Below, in pieces: positions 48,021 through 62,298 of a stretch of DNA of 64,000 bases. The notes beneath the pieces were generated by a model. That model was given only the letters and a program-made list of their open reading frames with translations. It ran no database searches and was not told where the DNA came from. The position numbers and the translations under genes were made by a program. Position 1 is the first letter of the stretch. Every line of letters starts with the position of its first letter. The DNA is from Anopheles merus (taxonomy: Eukaryota; Arthropoda; Insecta; Diptera; Culicidae): assembly GCF_017562075.2 (NCBI RefSeq), contig NC_054082.1, positions 59,054,279 to 59,118,278 of the forward strand, given 5' to 3'.

Positions 48021-49639
48021 ACCAAAAATAACAATTCCATAAGTTCACACAAAATTTAATGACACTTTCGCCGTGGTTTATTTTCAGCATTTTATTTTAT
48101 TTTAATTCATTTCATTTTTCAAAAAAAAGTTGGAGAGTAAAAGTCCTGTTTTTAGCTAGGTGTTTGTATAAGTTGACAACACAATCTGAACTAAATATGA
48201 TAATGAACAAATGGATGTAGAATGAATGGATAAATGTGTGGCAAATACATATAGCAATCCGGTTATTAGGTTCTTTGAGAGTTCAATTATTTTATTATTT
48301 TATTGAAATCTAACCTAGTGAAAATGTTTTTCGCAGCCACAACATCCTACTGTTTCTATGGACTGCTAGATTTTTAGACTATAAAATTAGCACTGCACAT
48401 TTTATTGCTGTTTACCACTGAATGTTTCCAAATACTCTATCACATGTTAGTGTTCATACGAATGCTTAATAATAAGGCTGCAGAGACGTTTCTTTTATTT
48501 TCATAATGCATAAAAATGCTTAATTATAGCACTTGACAAGTTGGCATACCACATCTATGAATGTTGTGTCTACTAGTGTCTCCTAACTATGCTTGTTACC
48601 ACAAATAAATTTTCTTTGTAGCAAACGGAAATACCATTATTTTATCTATGCTTAATCTCGACTAGAATACAATTGCTTTGATAGTTTTCCTCATTCTTTC
48701 TATTCGAGCTGTGTTTACGCTACTTTCAACCATGAGTTTTCTGCGTATAGCACAGAGCCGAGTTGCTACAACAACAAAAAATAAATAAAAAATATTTCTC
48801 AGAAAAAAAATCTAACAAAAAACTTGGTAGAACGAACAGTAAACGCTGTAATCGACAAAAAGTTTCTAATGATCAAGATCTTCTGTATTTACTTTTTTAT
48901 ATTATTGATACATGTTTTAGAGTCGGTTATGTATCGGTTATATAAAATATGACACCTTATTAGGTGAGAATCTGTAAGTGTAAAGTTGTGATATTTTCCG
49001 AATGACGACAAACCCCGCTGAACATACATGTGTGTGATGATTGCTGCAAATAATTAAATGAGCTAAAAGAATAAGCAAAATCAATCAAACAAAATCGTTT
49101 AAATAATAAATAATCGGTATAACTAGACAAGGAATTTCTTAAACTTAATTTCTCGTATCATATGGTATAGGACAGGGGTAACCAAAACTTGCGACCGAAA
49201 GATCTAAATTGTATAAAAATGTTCGTAGAGTTCTACGTGAAGAGCCAAAGAGAAAAACCAAAAATAAAAATGTGTGAAAGTTATATGACATATATTAACG
49301 GTTAAGAACCGCCATCTCAAATATCGGACTTTCCCAATCGCTGGTGTAGGATGATGGATGCCCCAATAATGAACAATGTGTAGTTAAACCAGAAAAACCT
49401 ATTTTTGAAATGAGCACTTTTAAGAACATCAAGAGTTTAATGAAATACAGCAAAGAGTTGTTGTTAAAATGTTAAGTGTTTTATGAACACATAATGCAAA
49501 CCGCAAACAACCATACATTTGGAATGATTAAATATTGTGAAGAATTTGTGTCTTGAATTGTGTTCAGAATTGAATTTTGAAATTTTGAATTGAAATTTTT
49601 AAATACCGTATTGCTTCGAATTACAAACACTTAAGGCGT

Positions 49640-49760
49640 CATTCATCAATTCTATAACGGTGATAAGGGGGGGGGGGGTATGTTCTCAAACGTTACGATT
49701 TGTTACATGGGGGAGAGGGGAAGTTTATATTTTGTTACGCAACGCAAAATAAAATGTTTG
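49640..49760. repeat. Repeat-like segment with G12 run
   Basis: A run of 12 G at 49667-49678 is followed by GTTACGATTTGTTACATGGGGG. Phrases of this style (GTTACG plus G-rich tracts) are frequent in dipteran transposon remnants. A scrap similar to the ~20-bp units of the foldback element (CATGCGATTCGCAAGTGG) follows at about 49939-49960. Confidence 0.4.
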
Positions 49761-50739
49761 ATTTATTTTTCGAATAACAAATGAGTGACAAACGAGGTTT
49801 TCTTGGTGTCTTCACAACTTTCGTGGTTAGATTGCATCTAAAAAAGATCTCGCAACTTTTTATGTACTACGCAGCCGAATCCGTTACAGCGACGACCACA
49901 GTGTGCGTGCCACTCGATTGTACAGGATGATAGTAGCATGCGATTCGCAAGTGGCGACACGCGATTTGAAGCAAATGGCACGTCAATCATCTAAAAATTT
50001 TTAATCGGTATGGCTAGGGATACAATATGAAGATATGAGTTAAAAACATGCTAAATATCGGGAGTTTTAAGCCGTTCGTAATTTGAATGCGAACGGTTTT
50101 TGTTTCTATTCCAATAACTTTCATTAATTTTTTTCATCTTTTTTTACAAAATGAGTTTCTTTTCTTCTGTTTCTTTTTCATATGAAATACCTGCAGGATG
50201 GTTCTTAAGTTTAAGTCCATACGAGATTAGTTATAATAGCTTATCGTTGGTACCAAAATAGTATACACTGAGAAAGTTGGTAGTATGGCTTTAAAAATTG
50301 CTGGATTACATCATCTCATTGTTCAAATCCTTTAAAATCGTCCAGATTTTACCAATACAACCATTACTACTTAATAAAAAGAACAGAAAAAGATCTTTCC
50401 AGATGTGAACTTATTTGTAATCAAATAGAGTAAAGAACGCAATAAATCGCCTACAACTTCCTAAAATACTAAACAACTAAACAACTTCCGAAAAAAATAC
50501 GATTGAAATGTATTTAACAACACGTTGGTTTGCAAGATTTGATTCTCTCAAGCAATTTACACTTTACTTTGTTTTGTTTATGCCCTGTTTGTTCAGTTGT
50601 GACCTTGTAAATAAGCTATATTTTTCTTTGTATTTTTATTTATTCATTTTATTTTTTGTATCGTTTTTGTTTTGGCGTATACATTTAGACTAGGGATGAC
50701 TCTAGGTTAAGGGCTAATATCAAGGTCTATAATAAATTT

Positions 50740-50957
50740 CTCATCCGGTCGCCGGAGCCGGTCTCATGGTACAGTCGTCAACTCGTACGACTTAACAGCA
50801 TGCCCGTCATGGGTTCAAGCCCCAAATAGACCGTGCCCCCATACGTAGGACTGACTATCCTAATATGGGTGGAGATCAATAAGTCACTGAAAGCCAACCC
50901 CACAAGTGGGTTGGCAGGCCTTGACCGGCATCGGTTGTTGAGCCAAAGAAGAAGAAG
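50740..50957 (+). repeat. tRNA-derived SINE with 11-bp target-site duplication
   Basis: A full-length copy with box A-like TGGTACAGTCGTCAACTCG, box B GGTTCAAGCCC and 3' end GAAGAAGAAG. It is flanked by ATAATAAATTT at 50729-50739 and 50958-50968. Close to the copy at 43178, so probably a recent insertion. Confidence 0.9.
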
Positions 50958-53317
50958 ATAATAAATTTACAGTTACATAGCCCTTGAGACAATACAGTTT
51001 CTGTTGATATTAATAATAAAAAAAAACTAAATCAAATGATCCTGCCACCCTTTTATAGGCTTACTAAACTAAAATGTACTACGTATCCAACAGTTTTTGC
51101 TACGAGAAGATGATCTATTTAGGATTTGAGCTAATTTTGATCTTTACTATAGCCTGTGACTATCATCGTATTTCCAGGATACAAAAAATAATAAGTTTGA
51201 ATATTGCATTCTTATTTTCATACGAAAATAGTTCAAAGTTCTTTCTTATAACGGTCTTATTTACTAGAATCAAATTATAACACTCTTGTGTCATTTGTTA
51301 ATAAACAAATTTCATAATAATGTTCCATCAGCTTCTCTCAGATATGTGTCAACGAAGTTACTATCATTATTCAATCTGATTTGTGAAAGTCATTGCTTGA
51401 TTTTGAAATATAAGGAGAGAAAATATTCATTGACAAGTTATAAGGGTAGTAATCGCATATGAAATCGAGTAAAATGAAACTATTCGAAAGCCTGGATTAT
51501 GTGGTTTAATATAAAGTATTCGATGCGACTATCGCCAACGTAATTCCGAGCCGATGCAGCGAATATCTGCTTTTAAATATCTGCTTTTAAAATATAACGT
51601 TTTAGAAACTGTGGAATATCTCTATGAATGTTTCTCGCGATAAAATATGTTTTCTCTGCTTTTAGTTATTCATCTCAAAAAATCAGTTAATTAATAAGGA
51701 GGTTTAGGAGGTTTATCTGTTTATAAAATATTTTCGTTTATTCTGAAAACGGAAACGAACATTTTACAAATCCTTTGTATTGTGTTGTATGCGATAATGA
51801 CAACACGTTGTTTTTTACGAGACTTTGATGATAAAAAATGAATTTTGAACCTTGCTTGAAATATAATTACAAGGAAATCACTAATCGCTGTGTTCAATTT
51901 CATATACCAATTATTTTGTTTCTAAAATTGTATAAAGCAGCAATGAAAGTGAACCAATAAAACTAGTAATCTCCTGGGCTGTTGCTCTCTGCCACCTACT
52001 AAATATGAAACTGAAGCTCATTTTCATTACCAACAAACCTTAGGCTTGAAGAGAATGTGTTTCATGCATGGCGTATACATCATTTAGCATTGACTGATAA
52101 CTGTCATGGTGTTCACGTAATACGCCAACAAAGAGGTAAAATTTTTTCTTATAAAGGATATTTCTCCCAGCTCAAACCGGTGAGATGCCTAAAACAGTTA
52201 ATAATATATGTATAAAAAATCGACACAAAAATTCCAAACTTTAAACGCAGAGTTGTTTAAGAAAAAACACATCGCAACAAATTCTTATGCCTGAATTTTC
52301 CTGTATTCTTTCCAGGGCGTTTAAATTAAATTCCTATCCGTATACAGCCTTATACGCCTTTTTGGTTCGATTAAAAGCAATTGCATTTTACGACTGGTTA
52401 TTTTGATCTCCTTCTTGCAGCATCCCATTCGTTTTGTGTACTCTATCACCGTCGAGTTCAACTTAACAAGTTGTCTTTTCAGCGTGCCGGTGGTGTAAAA
52501 TGCAAGCAGAAGAAAACATAACATGAAATCCAAACCTGCTTTGTCCATAGTCTGCGGTCTTAAATTATGCTTTGCACCAGTCGAAGACCATGCGAAGACA
52601 TCGTTCTTTATGTGGTACGAGGAATGGGGGTATCTTTGAAACATTGGTGCATGCAGAGCATGTTGCGAGTTTTAACGTTCTTCATTTTAAGGATACCTTT
52701 TACCGGCGTAAAAAAAGAAAATGGAACTGCAATGGAACTCGATTCTCTGCTTCCATTTCGAAAGTGCTTTAAACACAACAAAAATATAGTTTTTTTCGGT
52801 TTGCGGCAGGCGACTGTTATGAAAAAAACTTAATGCTATTGGTCTGGTATGAAAGTAAAGAAAAGTGGCAAGAAGGGGCATATGTTGTTTTTACGTATTT
52901 TGAGAAATACATTGAATCAAAAAATATTTACTCTCAAACCATGATCCGATTACCCTTCGCTCCCACCCATATTTATTTTTTTTAGCTAACTTTTAAACAT
53001 TTGCGGCAATGGCTACAGGCGTTGTTTCTTAGCACAACTTTTGTCGTATTAACAACCAAACTTTCTAAAAATCACAACCGTAGCCAATGTTCGATTATTA
53101 CAGCTTCAAAGTCGACCAAATATTCAAACTGGTCAGTGGGCTTACTATATTGATCTATAACTTTAATATTCTATAAACAATTGTTTTCCTTTTAAATTCA
53201 TTATTATATATGCTATCTATTATTCTTTAACCATATAATTTGCTGTAAAAAATAGTTTTGAGTCTGAATTTCAAATGCGTTCATCAATGTCGGTTTCCAT
53301 TCTTCATATTATTCTAC

Positions 53318-53482
53318 TTGGCGTAACGTCCTATGCGGACATATCGAAGGCTTTCGGACCTTATTGGTACCACGTAGCCAGATAGTCAGTTCTAACTATG
53401 GGGGAACGGTTTATTCTAGACTTGTAACCGTGACGGGCATTTTGTTAAATCGTTCAAGTTGATCACTGTAACACCGGACCGC
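53318..53482 (-). repeat. Degenerate SINE (- strand)
   Basis: ACGGGCATTTTGTTAAATCG and GATAGTCAGTTCTAACTATGGG correspond to the SINE body in reverse. Box B is lost. Confidence 0.6.
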
Positions 53483-55118
53483 CCCGTGGTTTTCTCAAAA
53501 ACCCGTTACGATTTAAATGATTGTTTATATTTTTGTCCAAATAAAAAGGGTAAAATTTTGTGTTTTTCCCAATGAGCTATTATTGGTACCCTCTTCAATC
53601 TTCTAGTTTAAAATTAAATGAAAGCAATGCAATATCCACACCAAAAGGTAAACGCCAGTGCAGCTCACTTCAAATTTTATAAGATACTAGAGTAGAGTAT
53701 AACCCGTGTCTGTACGCTAAAATCTGTAATTGTAATTGTTACCTGTGAAGTAATTTTTCTACGTATTTAATTATTTATTGTTAAATGATTTATTTGGTTT
53801 TGAACGTTTAAATTTTGATGCATTTGTAACAAAGTTCTATATCTGCATAATGTCTTCTGCATCTGGACCTTTTTAGCTATCTGATGCAAGTTCAAGCTGA
53901 TTGAATCATAACACATTTTAATCGTTATAAAAAGATATAACGTTAAGCAATATGACAAAGCCGTTCGTCCTGAACAAAAAAAAAGATATAACGTTATTTT
54001 TTTATTTATTATTCATACTATCTTGAGTCTTAATCACATTTTCGTTGCCAAAGATATATTTTTTGTGAAATATTAATAATTTAATAATAATTCAAATATT
54101 TCAAATTCATTACAATAAAAAAAGTTTTTAATTAAGTATTATATAATCAAAATGAATAGAATGATCTTTTATTAGTGAAAAATACAATTACAACATTTCA
54201 AATTAGTTGATAATCTGTAAAATATCAATTAATTAATTAATTAATTTTTAGTCTATTGAATAGCCCTTGACGCAATTTTTTTTTTGGAAATATAAAAATT
54301 AATAAACAAAAGGATAAATGAAGCAGACATCTTTGAAGTTAAATGTTTCTGTATACACAGAAACGCTGTTGAAGTTATGTACTACCTGTTTATATTTTTC
54401 TTGTAGTTGTTTCAATACTGCATAACTCAAGTGAATTTTTTTATCGAAAACAATGAAGGTAATGGATGGAAGAAACTTACGATGATTATATGATTCTGAA
54501 TAGAATCGAAGGATGCGAGGGGTCGTTATCCTTCTTCCTATCACAATTGAATGCACGAGAGAGCACGAAATCACACATGGTCTTGTGAGCTGGATTTGTG
54601 ACACATTCACGTACACAGTTTTCATTCACCTCCGATGTTGAATATTATCCCCAGGCGTTCAATGGCGTGTGTATGAGAGAATTTTGGACACCATATTGTG
54701 ACTACTAGTGTTAGAAGGCCAAGCGAGGTAATCATTTCTCTACATTCCACTGGGGCAGGGAAATGAAAAACCTCAGGCCGTACAATTTATGAAACCATTT
54801 TGAGTTTATCAGTGTTGGTATTTATGTTTGATCCACCTCCAAACACTCACACTGGTTTAATTTTCTCTCCCAGCGCTGTTATATTATTGGATATGCGAAA
54901 AAAGGATGTATTGTAATAATTATACGTAGATATGTAAAGAATTCAGTATAACGCGAACTGTATGCACGATATTACTAAAAATACACATCGATATATCTAA
55001 AAAGTTAATATAAAAATATGAAATTAAAAAAGAACACGTTTTTGTAGGTAAACCTTCTTTAGATATTAGTGGAATAAATCATGTGTTTAATTTAATTTAT
55101 TTTTATCGTAACATTTAC

Positions 55119-55329
55119 TTCTTCTTTTTGGCTCAACAACCGTTGTCGGTCAAGGCCTGCCTGTACCATTTGTGTGGGGTTGGCTTTCAATGACTTTTGG
55201 AATACCCCCCATAGCAGGATAGTCAGTCCTGCGTATGGCGACACGGTCTAGTTGGGGCTTGAACCCATGACGGGCATGTTGTTAAGTTATACGAGTTGAC
55301 GACTGTACCATGAGACCGGCTGAACATGA
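55119..55329 (-). repeat. tRNA-derived SINE with 12-bp target-site duplication (- strand)
   Basis: The reverse complement begins at the right end with the GCCGGTCTCATGGTACAGTC head and has box B GGTTCAAGCCC. It ends at the left with the GAAGAAG tail. It is flanked by CGTAACATTTAC at 55107-55118 and 55330-55341. Confidence 0.9.
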
Positions 55330-56357
55330 CGTAACATTTACAGTTTTCCGAAATGCTTGGTTGGATCATTTCAAGGCGAAATTCACCGTAACAACGAATA
55401 GAAACAGGAGAGAGCGCAATCTAGAGCGATGGGTGCATTTGAGAGAGTTTGTGCGAATAATGCTCTCAAAACACGGCAACGTGACGAGCATTACATTTCC
55501 ATAGGCAAAAGTAAGTGACTTAAATAAAGACGTGTTAAAATAAATGGCTTCAGTTGAATTATAATATGAACATATATTTTAACATATTAGATCAATTATA
55601 TCTTATCGGCCTTAAGCTATCACATAAATATTAAACTTGTTCACAGAATAAAAATTGCTCACTGTTGCAAGTTGCTGTATGATGTAAGCATTACTGACAG
55701 CTAGGAGTTATTTATTTGAAATATTCAATCAAATAAACACTTTCAGCTCATATAGACAAATTTACCACATGGAGAATTCTGTTATCCACATGCTCAGCAC
55801 ATAAGGTGCTCAGCCTGGGGAACAGTGTTTCCACCATAACATGGTATATGCATGAAAATATCGAAAATATATCTTTTAAACCCTTAAGGATAAGCAAACG
55901 ATGAAAACAGAGCTTGCTCAGCCAAGAGAGCGTCTAATTGTATACATATCTTTCAAACGACAGAGATATGAACACTGTTTACTAGACAAAGAACGACAAT
56001 AAACCTTCGTTGACGTTGTCTCCAATATTAATTACAAAAAGGGGTCAGGAAGTATCTGACAAAGAACTTTGAGCAATTAATAAGACTTGCCTTAATGCGT
56101 TTGTTATCACATTGGCCCATATTGAGGTATAAGTTATATTTTAAAAATATGTTTTGATAATTCTCAGTTTGCATAACAGTGATCTTACGTGTGCATTTTA
56201 CTGTTGTTAGTACCGTATCGGTAAGGGTATCTGTGAAGGATTTCGCAACATCATGTTGATACCAAACTAAATCAAAACAAGCAGTGTAATATAGCTGTTT
56301 TAATAATTGTAATTAAATATTTGTAATTTGTCTTCTAACAACTGTAGACTAAAGATG

Positions 56358-56500
56358 AAGGGTTTCGTGGTACAGTTTTCATCTTGCCATTACTTGCCAT
56401 GTTCTCATAACATGCCCACCATGGGCTCAATCCTACAATGCACCGCTCCCTCGTAGCTGCGTGGTACTGAATAAGGCTAGAAAGACTTACAGGTCAGCAT
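56358..56500 (+). repeat. Degenerate SINE-like repeat
   Basis: GTTTCGTGGTACAGTTTTCA, CCATGGGCTCAATCC and GCGTGGTACTGAATAAGGC match parts of the SINE family seen at 43640 and 25340. The order is preserved; sequence divergence is high. Confidence 0.5.
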
Positions 56501-56615
56501 GTCAGCTTAGGACGTTACATCAAATATGAGAGTTATATAATCAATTTATATATATTAATATATCAATTAATCAATATCAATTATCAATTATCAATTAAAA
56601 ATTAATCAAATATCA

Positions 56616-56763
<148 letters not shown>

Positions 56764-56764
56764 A

Positions 56765-56983
56765 TATAGTCAGAATTGAATAGTTGACCGCTTTTTAGTT
56801 GGTATGCTTTGAAATTTAACGTTCGATAGTTGGCTGACAGTTCAATTAAAATGTATGAAAACCGGTTTTTCGAAAAATCTCATGGCCAAATTTCAGATTT
56901 GTTTTTGTGTGGAAAAACGTGCCAACTAAAAAGCACATATAGTTGACAGAGAATGGAAGTTCAACGAGTGAATTCAGACTATA
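56765..56983. mobile_element. MITE-like element, copy 1
   Basis: The ends TATAGTCAGAATT and its near-inverse AATTCAGACTATA form imperfect terminal inverted repeats. The body includes GATAGTTGGCTGACAGTTCAATTAAAA and TCTCATGGCC, each also found at 60944-61147. No ORF. The TA-rich flank hides any target duplication. Confidence 0.7.
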
Positions 56984-59900
56984 CATTTGTTCTACACACA
57001 TCACATATATGATCTAACTTTAATTTTCAAATGTTATATTTTTTTGCGCTCTTTTTATTATGTTCTGAAAATTATCTAAAATCACTGCTCCGAAACTATT
57101 TTCCACTTTTACTAGAATATTTTAATCAAGTTGCATGCCTTTCCCATTTGAAATGGATTTGCTCCTCAATTGCCCGATATCGATTAATTTGACAATATTG
57201 TGAGATGATTTTCTCTAGTACACCATAAGTGATTTATTCTTGATATGTTTTCCTTTTTCTCGATTAAAGGTCGAAGATTATGGCACTGAGTATTAAAGTA
57301 ATTAATATTTTTACGTGATCAAAATTACTATGACTTCACAACAACAACTACCATCATCCATTTTTGAAATCGATTGAAAATAAAGATCGACTCTTCGACC
57401 TTTTTGTGACACACCTAGGATTAGGGTTACACTTTTTTTCCAAACAACGAAAATTTAGTAGAAGTTTTGTGCATCCTGAAAGCTATACCTATATTTCAGA
57501 TTCCTAAATATTTATACTGCGATCGTATTTGGTCTAAAACTTCCTGACCCACTAATGTGCTTATCAACTTATGATGTAACTCATTCGAATATCCATAGCA
57601 GGATAGTCAATCAGCGCGATTATTCGGATTCAGCATGCTGAGCTGATATATTTGCTGTTGCCTTGAGAGTTTTTTATGGTAATTATTTTTTAAAGTTCAA
57701 GAGATCCTGAAAATCACGCACAAAAGAAATTGTTAAAAAACCCAGATGCAATTTTCTTGTATATTTCATTTATGGGTAACATGTATGTATCTAACAAAGT
57801 GTCATAAATAATGCGTTTCATTTCAAGGACATGCATAAAACCATCGTGTGATAGACCTGCCTATTACAGCAACAAATTATCATAAAAAATGCATTTAATT
57901 TACCATAAAACCATTCTTCGTTTGAAAAAAGTTTAAAATAAACCTCAATACAAAAGTTTTACAAGTAATTGCACATTTGGGTGAGACAGGCGCAGCTGGT
58001 GAGAGAAATTTTTCTTATACTTCTTGCAATGTAGTGAAGAGTAAAAAATCGATCCATTGCTAACCATGCTCATGAATAATGGATGATAATTTACTTCAAG
58101 GGAACGAGTTTAGTTTCGAAATAAAGCTATGAAACTATTCTTTGTGATTTGAATTCAGAATTCAATCGTACAATCTGTGTAGGCTTGTGCTGTTTTTAGT
58201 TATATCGCCGTACTTCAATATTTATTTCAAAACTTTGCGCTTTGTAGCTTCATTCAACTTAATATTAAATTATTGTTATTTTATTATTTATTTTGTGCAG
58301 CGTTTATGAGCTAAAGACCAAATTTGAACTTCTTTACTTGAGACCACGTGGCCACGCAGGTTTGATAAGTTGTATTTTATCTCTCAAATCTCTCTCATAT
58401 GCGCGTTGTGCTTTAGGTTCTTTACGCCTAATAGTAACCTAGTAACCTAGCCTTCTCATTCTGTGAAGCAAAAATTCAAAGATGCGCAAGAGCAGTATTC
58501 AAACACTGAACGCGTTTATACTAGGTTTTAGTATATGATAGTGCTAAGTATTTTTGATACAATTTTCATTGTGTTTTTGGCTTTGCAAGCAATATGTTTA
58601 TCTTTTTTGCGTTTATGTCTGCCTCTGCAAATCAAAACAAAGCTATTTCCGTAACGCATTTTAATTAATCTACATATTGCACCCTGGTGTACATAAACAG
58701 TTATTAAATCTTTTTTTTAAGTTTTGATCTCATCTTCAGCAAAACTTTCTTTTCACACATTTTTTTTGCAAAGAACGTCGAGTCCTACCTGAGTAATTAT
58801 GTTAACCTAGATAATGGATAGCCAGAACCTTTTAAGATTTGTCTAGTATCAGAGAAAGATCACTTTTACTTTGATATTTTCTGCTCCAAAGCTTTAAGTG
58901 TACTTTCGTTGGAATATTGTTATTATTTTGCACAAATAGCCTGCATTGATAAGATTGATTTTGTAAAACTATGATCCTTATTATAATAAAATACTACTTA
59001 TTATGATAAATAAAATGATATATATTAGGGTAAAATTACTTTACACTAGCAATTGCACAACATCAATATCTGGGGATGGCAAAAACTTGTACAAGACAAA
59101 TACAAAAATACCCAAAAAATACACACAGATGCAGCATTCTGCAAGAGCTTGTGTGGATGTCATCCTTACTTTAGTAAACCACCGTAACAAACAATCAAAG
59201 GTATCTAGCGTTGGAAAGACAATTTCACCAACCTCACCACCTGAACAAATTGCATCAATATTTGATGGCTATAGTTACCGTATCTCATTATCACTGCAGT
59301 TTTAAAATCTTATTTGCATTGTTAATTTGCCAAATATTTAGTGGAAGATATATGATTCATAATTTATTTATAGCTTCGTTGCTTTCTAGCAAAGTCATAC
59401 AAAAAATATGTGGGTTAAACAGTATTTAAATGTACTTTCAATTACAAATGAATTATGAACGATTATAGAATTTCCAGATAATACTGATGATTGTGAAAAT
59501 AGTTCCGCAATAACAGAATAGATTATTTTAACCTTAATTTTTCGAAAATCATAAATCTAAAAAACTTTTATAATTAATTATGCTACCGATTTACCAAAAG
59601 ATCTAATGTTACACGTACAGGTTTTCTGATGAACGGACGGTTGTTATATATTTCCTATTTGGAATATATTTCCTGAATCTTTGATGCTCGCTTCTTGATT
59701 TTGGTTTACCAATTGGTTATTCTATCTTAATCAAAGTATAGTATATATAGTATCGTATAGTATAGTATCAATGTATCAAGCATCTATGTATAGGAAAACT
59801 TTAAATTCTTTGTTTCAAAATCATATTTGGTTTTGTTTTAAATGAACATCCGATTATATTAGACTTTCCTGTGTTATATTATCTTTATTTGAAACGTTCG

Positions 59901-60943
59901 TTTGATACGGATGCCTATTGGACATATCATTATGCTTTTGTGAGTCATTTCATGATATGATATTCTGCTGTGTCCGTGTTAATCGAAATGCAAGCAATGA
60001 ATGTGTTCGCATGAGCTAAGACCCCGCTACGTTGAGTTGTACTTTGCAATGCCAACTGTTTTTTTATTCTTCTGGTTCGTATGTATCTTCTTACATAAAA
60101 TCTTACATGTGCTCTCCAGGTGGTGCTGTGACAAACAGAGCTTCATTCGTGATCGGATCATTCGTTTCGAGTGACCAACATTTAAAACCCTTTTCATGCG
60201 ATCTGAATTGCACGATTGATCGTCCATAGAATTGGAATTGAAAAATTCAGCTACAAAACAGTCAACATGAATAATGTTTAGATAATCGCCTTTCGTTTTA
60301 CCTTTGGTTTTCCAACAGCAGTCGTCTCGACTCGATTATCTTGCTGTTTTTATAAACAGAACATCGTATTTCAACAATATTATCTTGTTTTTGTGATATA
60401 AATGTTTCACTATCACTATTCCATGTTTCAAATGGAAAATGAACCAAGAAGTTTTTTTCTTTTTTAATAGTCAGAGGCAACGATAGACTACAACCCCAGC
60501 TATCGTTCTTTTTTATTTAACTTTTGAATGAAGGACATACAATCATTAATCAAAATATGCAAGATTTAACAAATTTACGAGCCACTGGGTATTGTGGCTG
60601 ATTTAACATTGTTTTAACCCAGTGGCCTGTGTGATTATTCGTTATAGTAAAAGTAAAGTAACTTAACAATTTGTCGTAAATTATTGTGCATTTTCGTTTA
60701 GATTGTTTAATTACACTGTTAAATAATTCATTATCTTTTTTAATAAACGGTTGTAGTTTGTAAAGTTAAGATCAGGTTATCAGAATTTCCAATGTTTCAT
60801 TTGAAAAATACATCAAGTTTGGCGCTTCAAAAATTATTATAAAAATACAAAAGTATTTTGAAAGCTCCAAGGGAGTTTTCATTCTGTTGATAACTATCTC
60901 ATACGAGGTACTTGTTAAATTCTTGAATAACGTTCAAATAAAT

Positions 60944-61147
60944 TCTGCCAAAATTCAATAGTTGAACGATTTTTAGTTGAATGCTTGATAGTTGGCTGGC
61001 AGTTCAATTAAAAAGTGTGTGTATGGAAAACTTGGTTTCTGAACAATCTCATGGCCTAGTGGACAAAATTTCAGTTTTTTTTTTGTATGGAAAGAACATG
61101 TTCAATACTTGACAGGGAATCAAAGTTCAACCAGTGATTTCAGACTG
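60944..61147. mobile_element. MITE-like element, copy 2
   Basis: It aligns in the same orientation with 56765-56983: TCAATAGTTGAACGATTTTTAGTTG, GATAGTTGGCTGGCAGTTCAATTAAAA, AATCTCATGGCC and the ending TTTCAGACTGTA. Divergence indicates age. Confidence 0.7.
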
Positions 61148-62094
61148 TAATATGGAAGGATAGAAAACTTTGTTTTCATATAGTTTTTGGACTGAAAATT
61201 ATTGAAATATATTTTCAGAGTATTGAAATTGGATTAAATTTGCACAATTTATTTTATACATATAAATAATTATCAAAAACAATGTTTCATTCAACTTAAG
61301 CCATAAATGCACTTTCACCTTTCGCACTATTGTATCATTGCTACGGTTTCCAAATAAACAAATGGAACCCGTCCCTAAAATTATTTTATTTTGTGTGTAT
61401 TTCTAACTTTCGTCACAAACATGAAAATACTCTCCATACAATGGAGAGTGCTTTTTATGATTCGAAAAGATTTATGATCTAGTGGTGACAATTGTTACAT
61501 AACTTTCACCTGACAGAATTCCTCCAGCAAAGAAGGTCAATAAAAAAAACATACTTTATTACCTGTCCATCACAACACATGTATTAAACACTTATAAAAC
61601 GGACAGGGTGTCATATATTGAAACCCTACTGTGTTACCTTGTTTTTAAGGTCCCTTTCACTAAAGAAATCAGTTTATGTTTAAAAAAACACACACACATA
61701 CACACATTGCTCCGTGTTTTAGCAAAAATGAGTCCCTAACCTCACATAGACACATTCCTCAAAAACTGATATCTAGCTTTGCAAAGAAATTTTTTTTGGT
61801 ATCTTGGATGCTACCTAAATATATTTTTGCTCTTTTATAAAAGAGAAGCTAAGCTAGCTAAGCAAACATCACATATCACAAACCTTGACCATGCTTATAG
61901 CACATTTCTAACACTCACAATGAACCCGTATGGAAAATCAAATCTGTGCAAGAATAGCAATAACGATACAAAATACATACTTCAAAATTTTACCAATGTT
62001 TGCAATTCTCTTCGAAATTACCTTTAAGAAATTAATTCAAAAAATATGCCGAAAACTTTTAACTTTAACTTATTATTATGTTGTTTTCTAAGCT

Positions 62095-62298
62095 CTCTTC
62101 TTATGTTCTTTGACACTACAGTCGCTTTCGGTCTAAATCTGCCGACCACTAGTAGACTTGGCTTTCAGTGACTTATTGATTACCATCGCAGGATAATCAG
62201 TCTTGCGTATGGGGGCACGGTCCATTCGGGGCTTGAACCCATGACAGGCATTTTGTAAAGTCGTGCAAGTTGACAATTTTATCACGAATTGTATCGGC
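62095..62298 (-). repeat. Degenerate SINE (- strand)
   Basis: It contains the reverse complement of the SINE body (GGGGCACGGTCCATTCGGGG, GCTTGAACCCATGAC = box B side) with a decayed head at the right end. The left end lacks a clear GAAGAAG tail. Confidence 0.7.

Noticed and set aside
52321..52644. 107-codon - strand ORF with a hydrophobic segment resembling a signal peptide
   Set aside because: Nothing recognisable beyond one hydrophobic stretch; such ORFs arise by chance in AT-rich introns.
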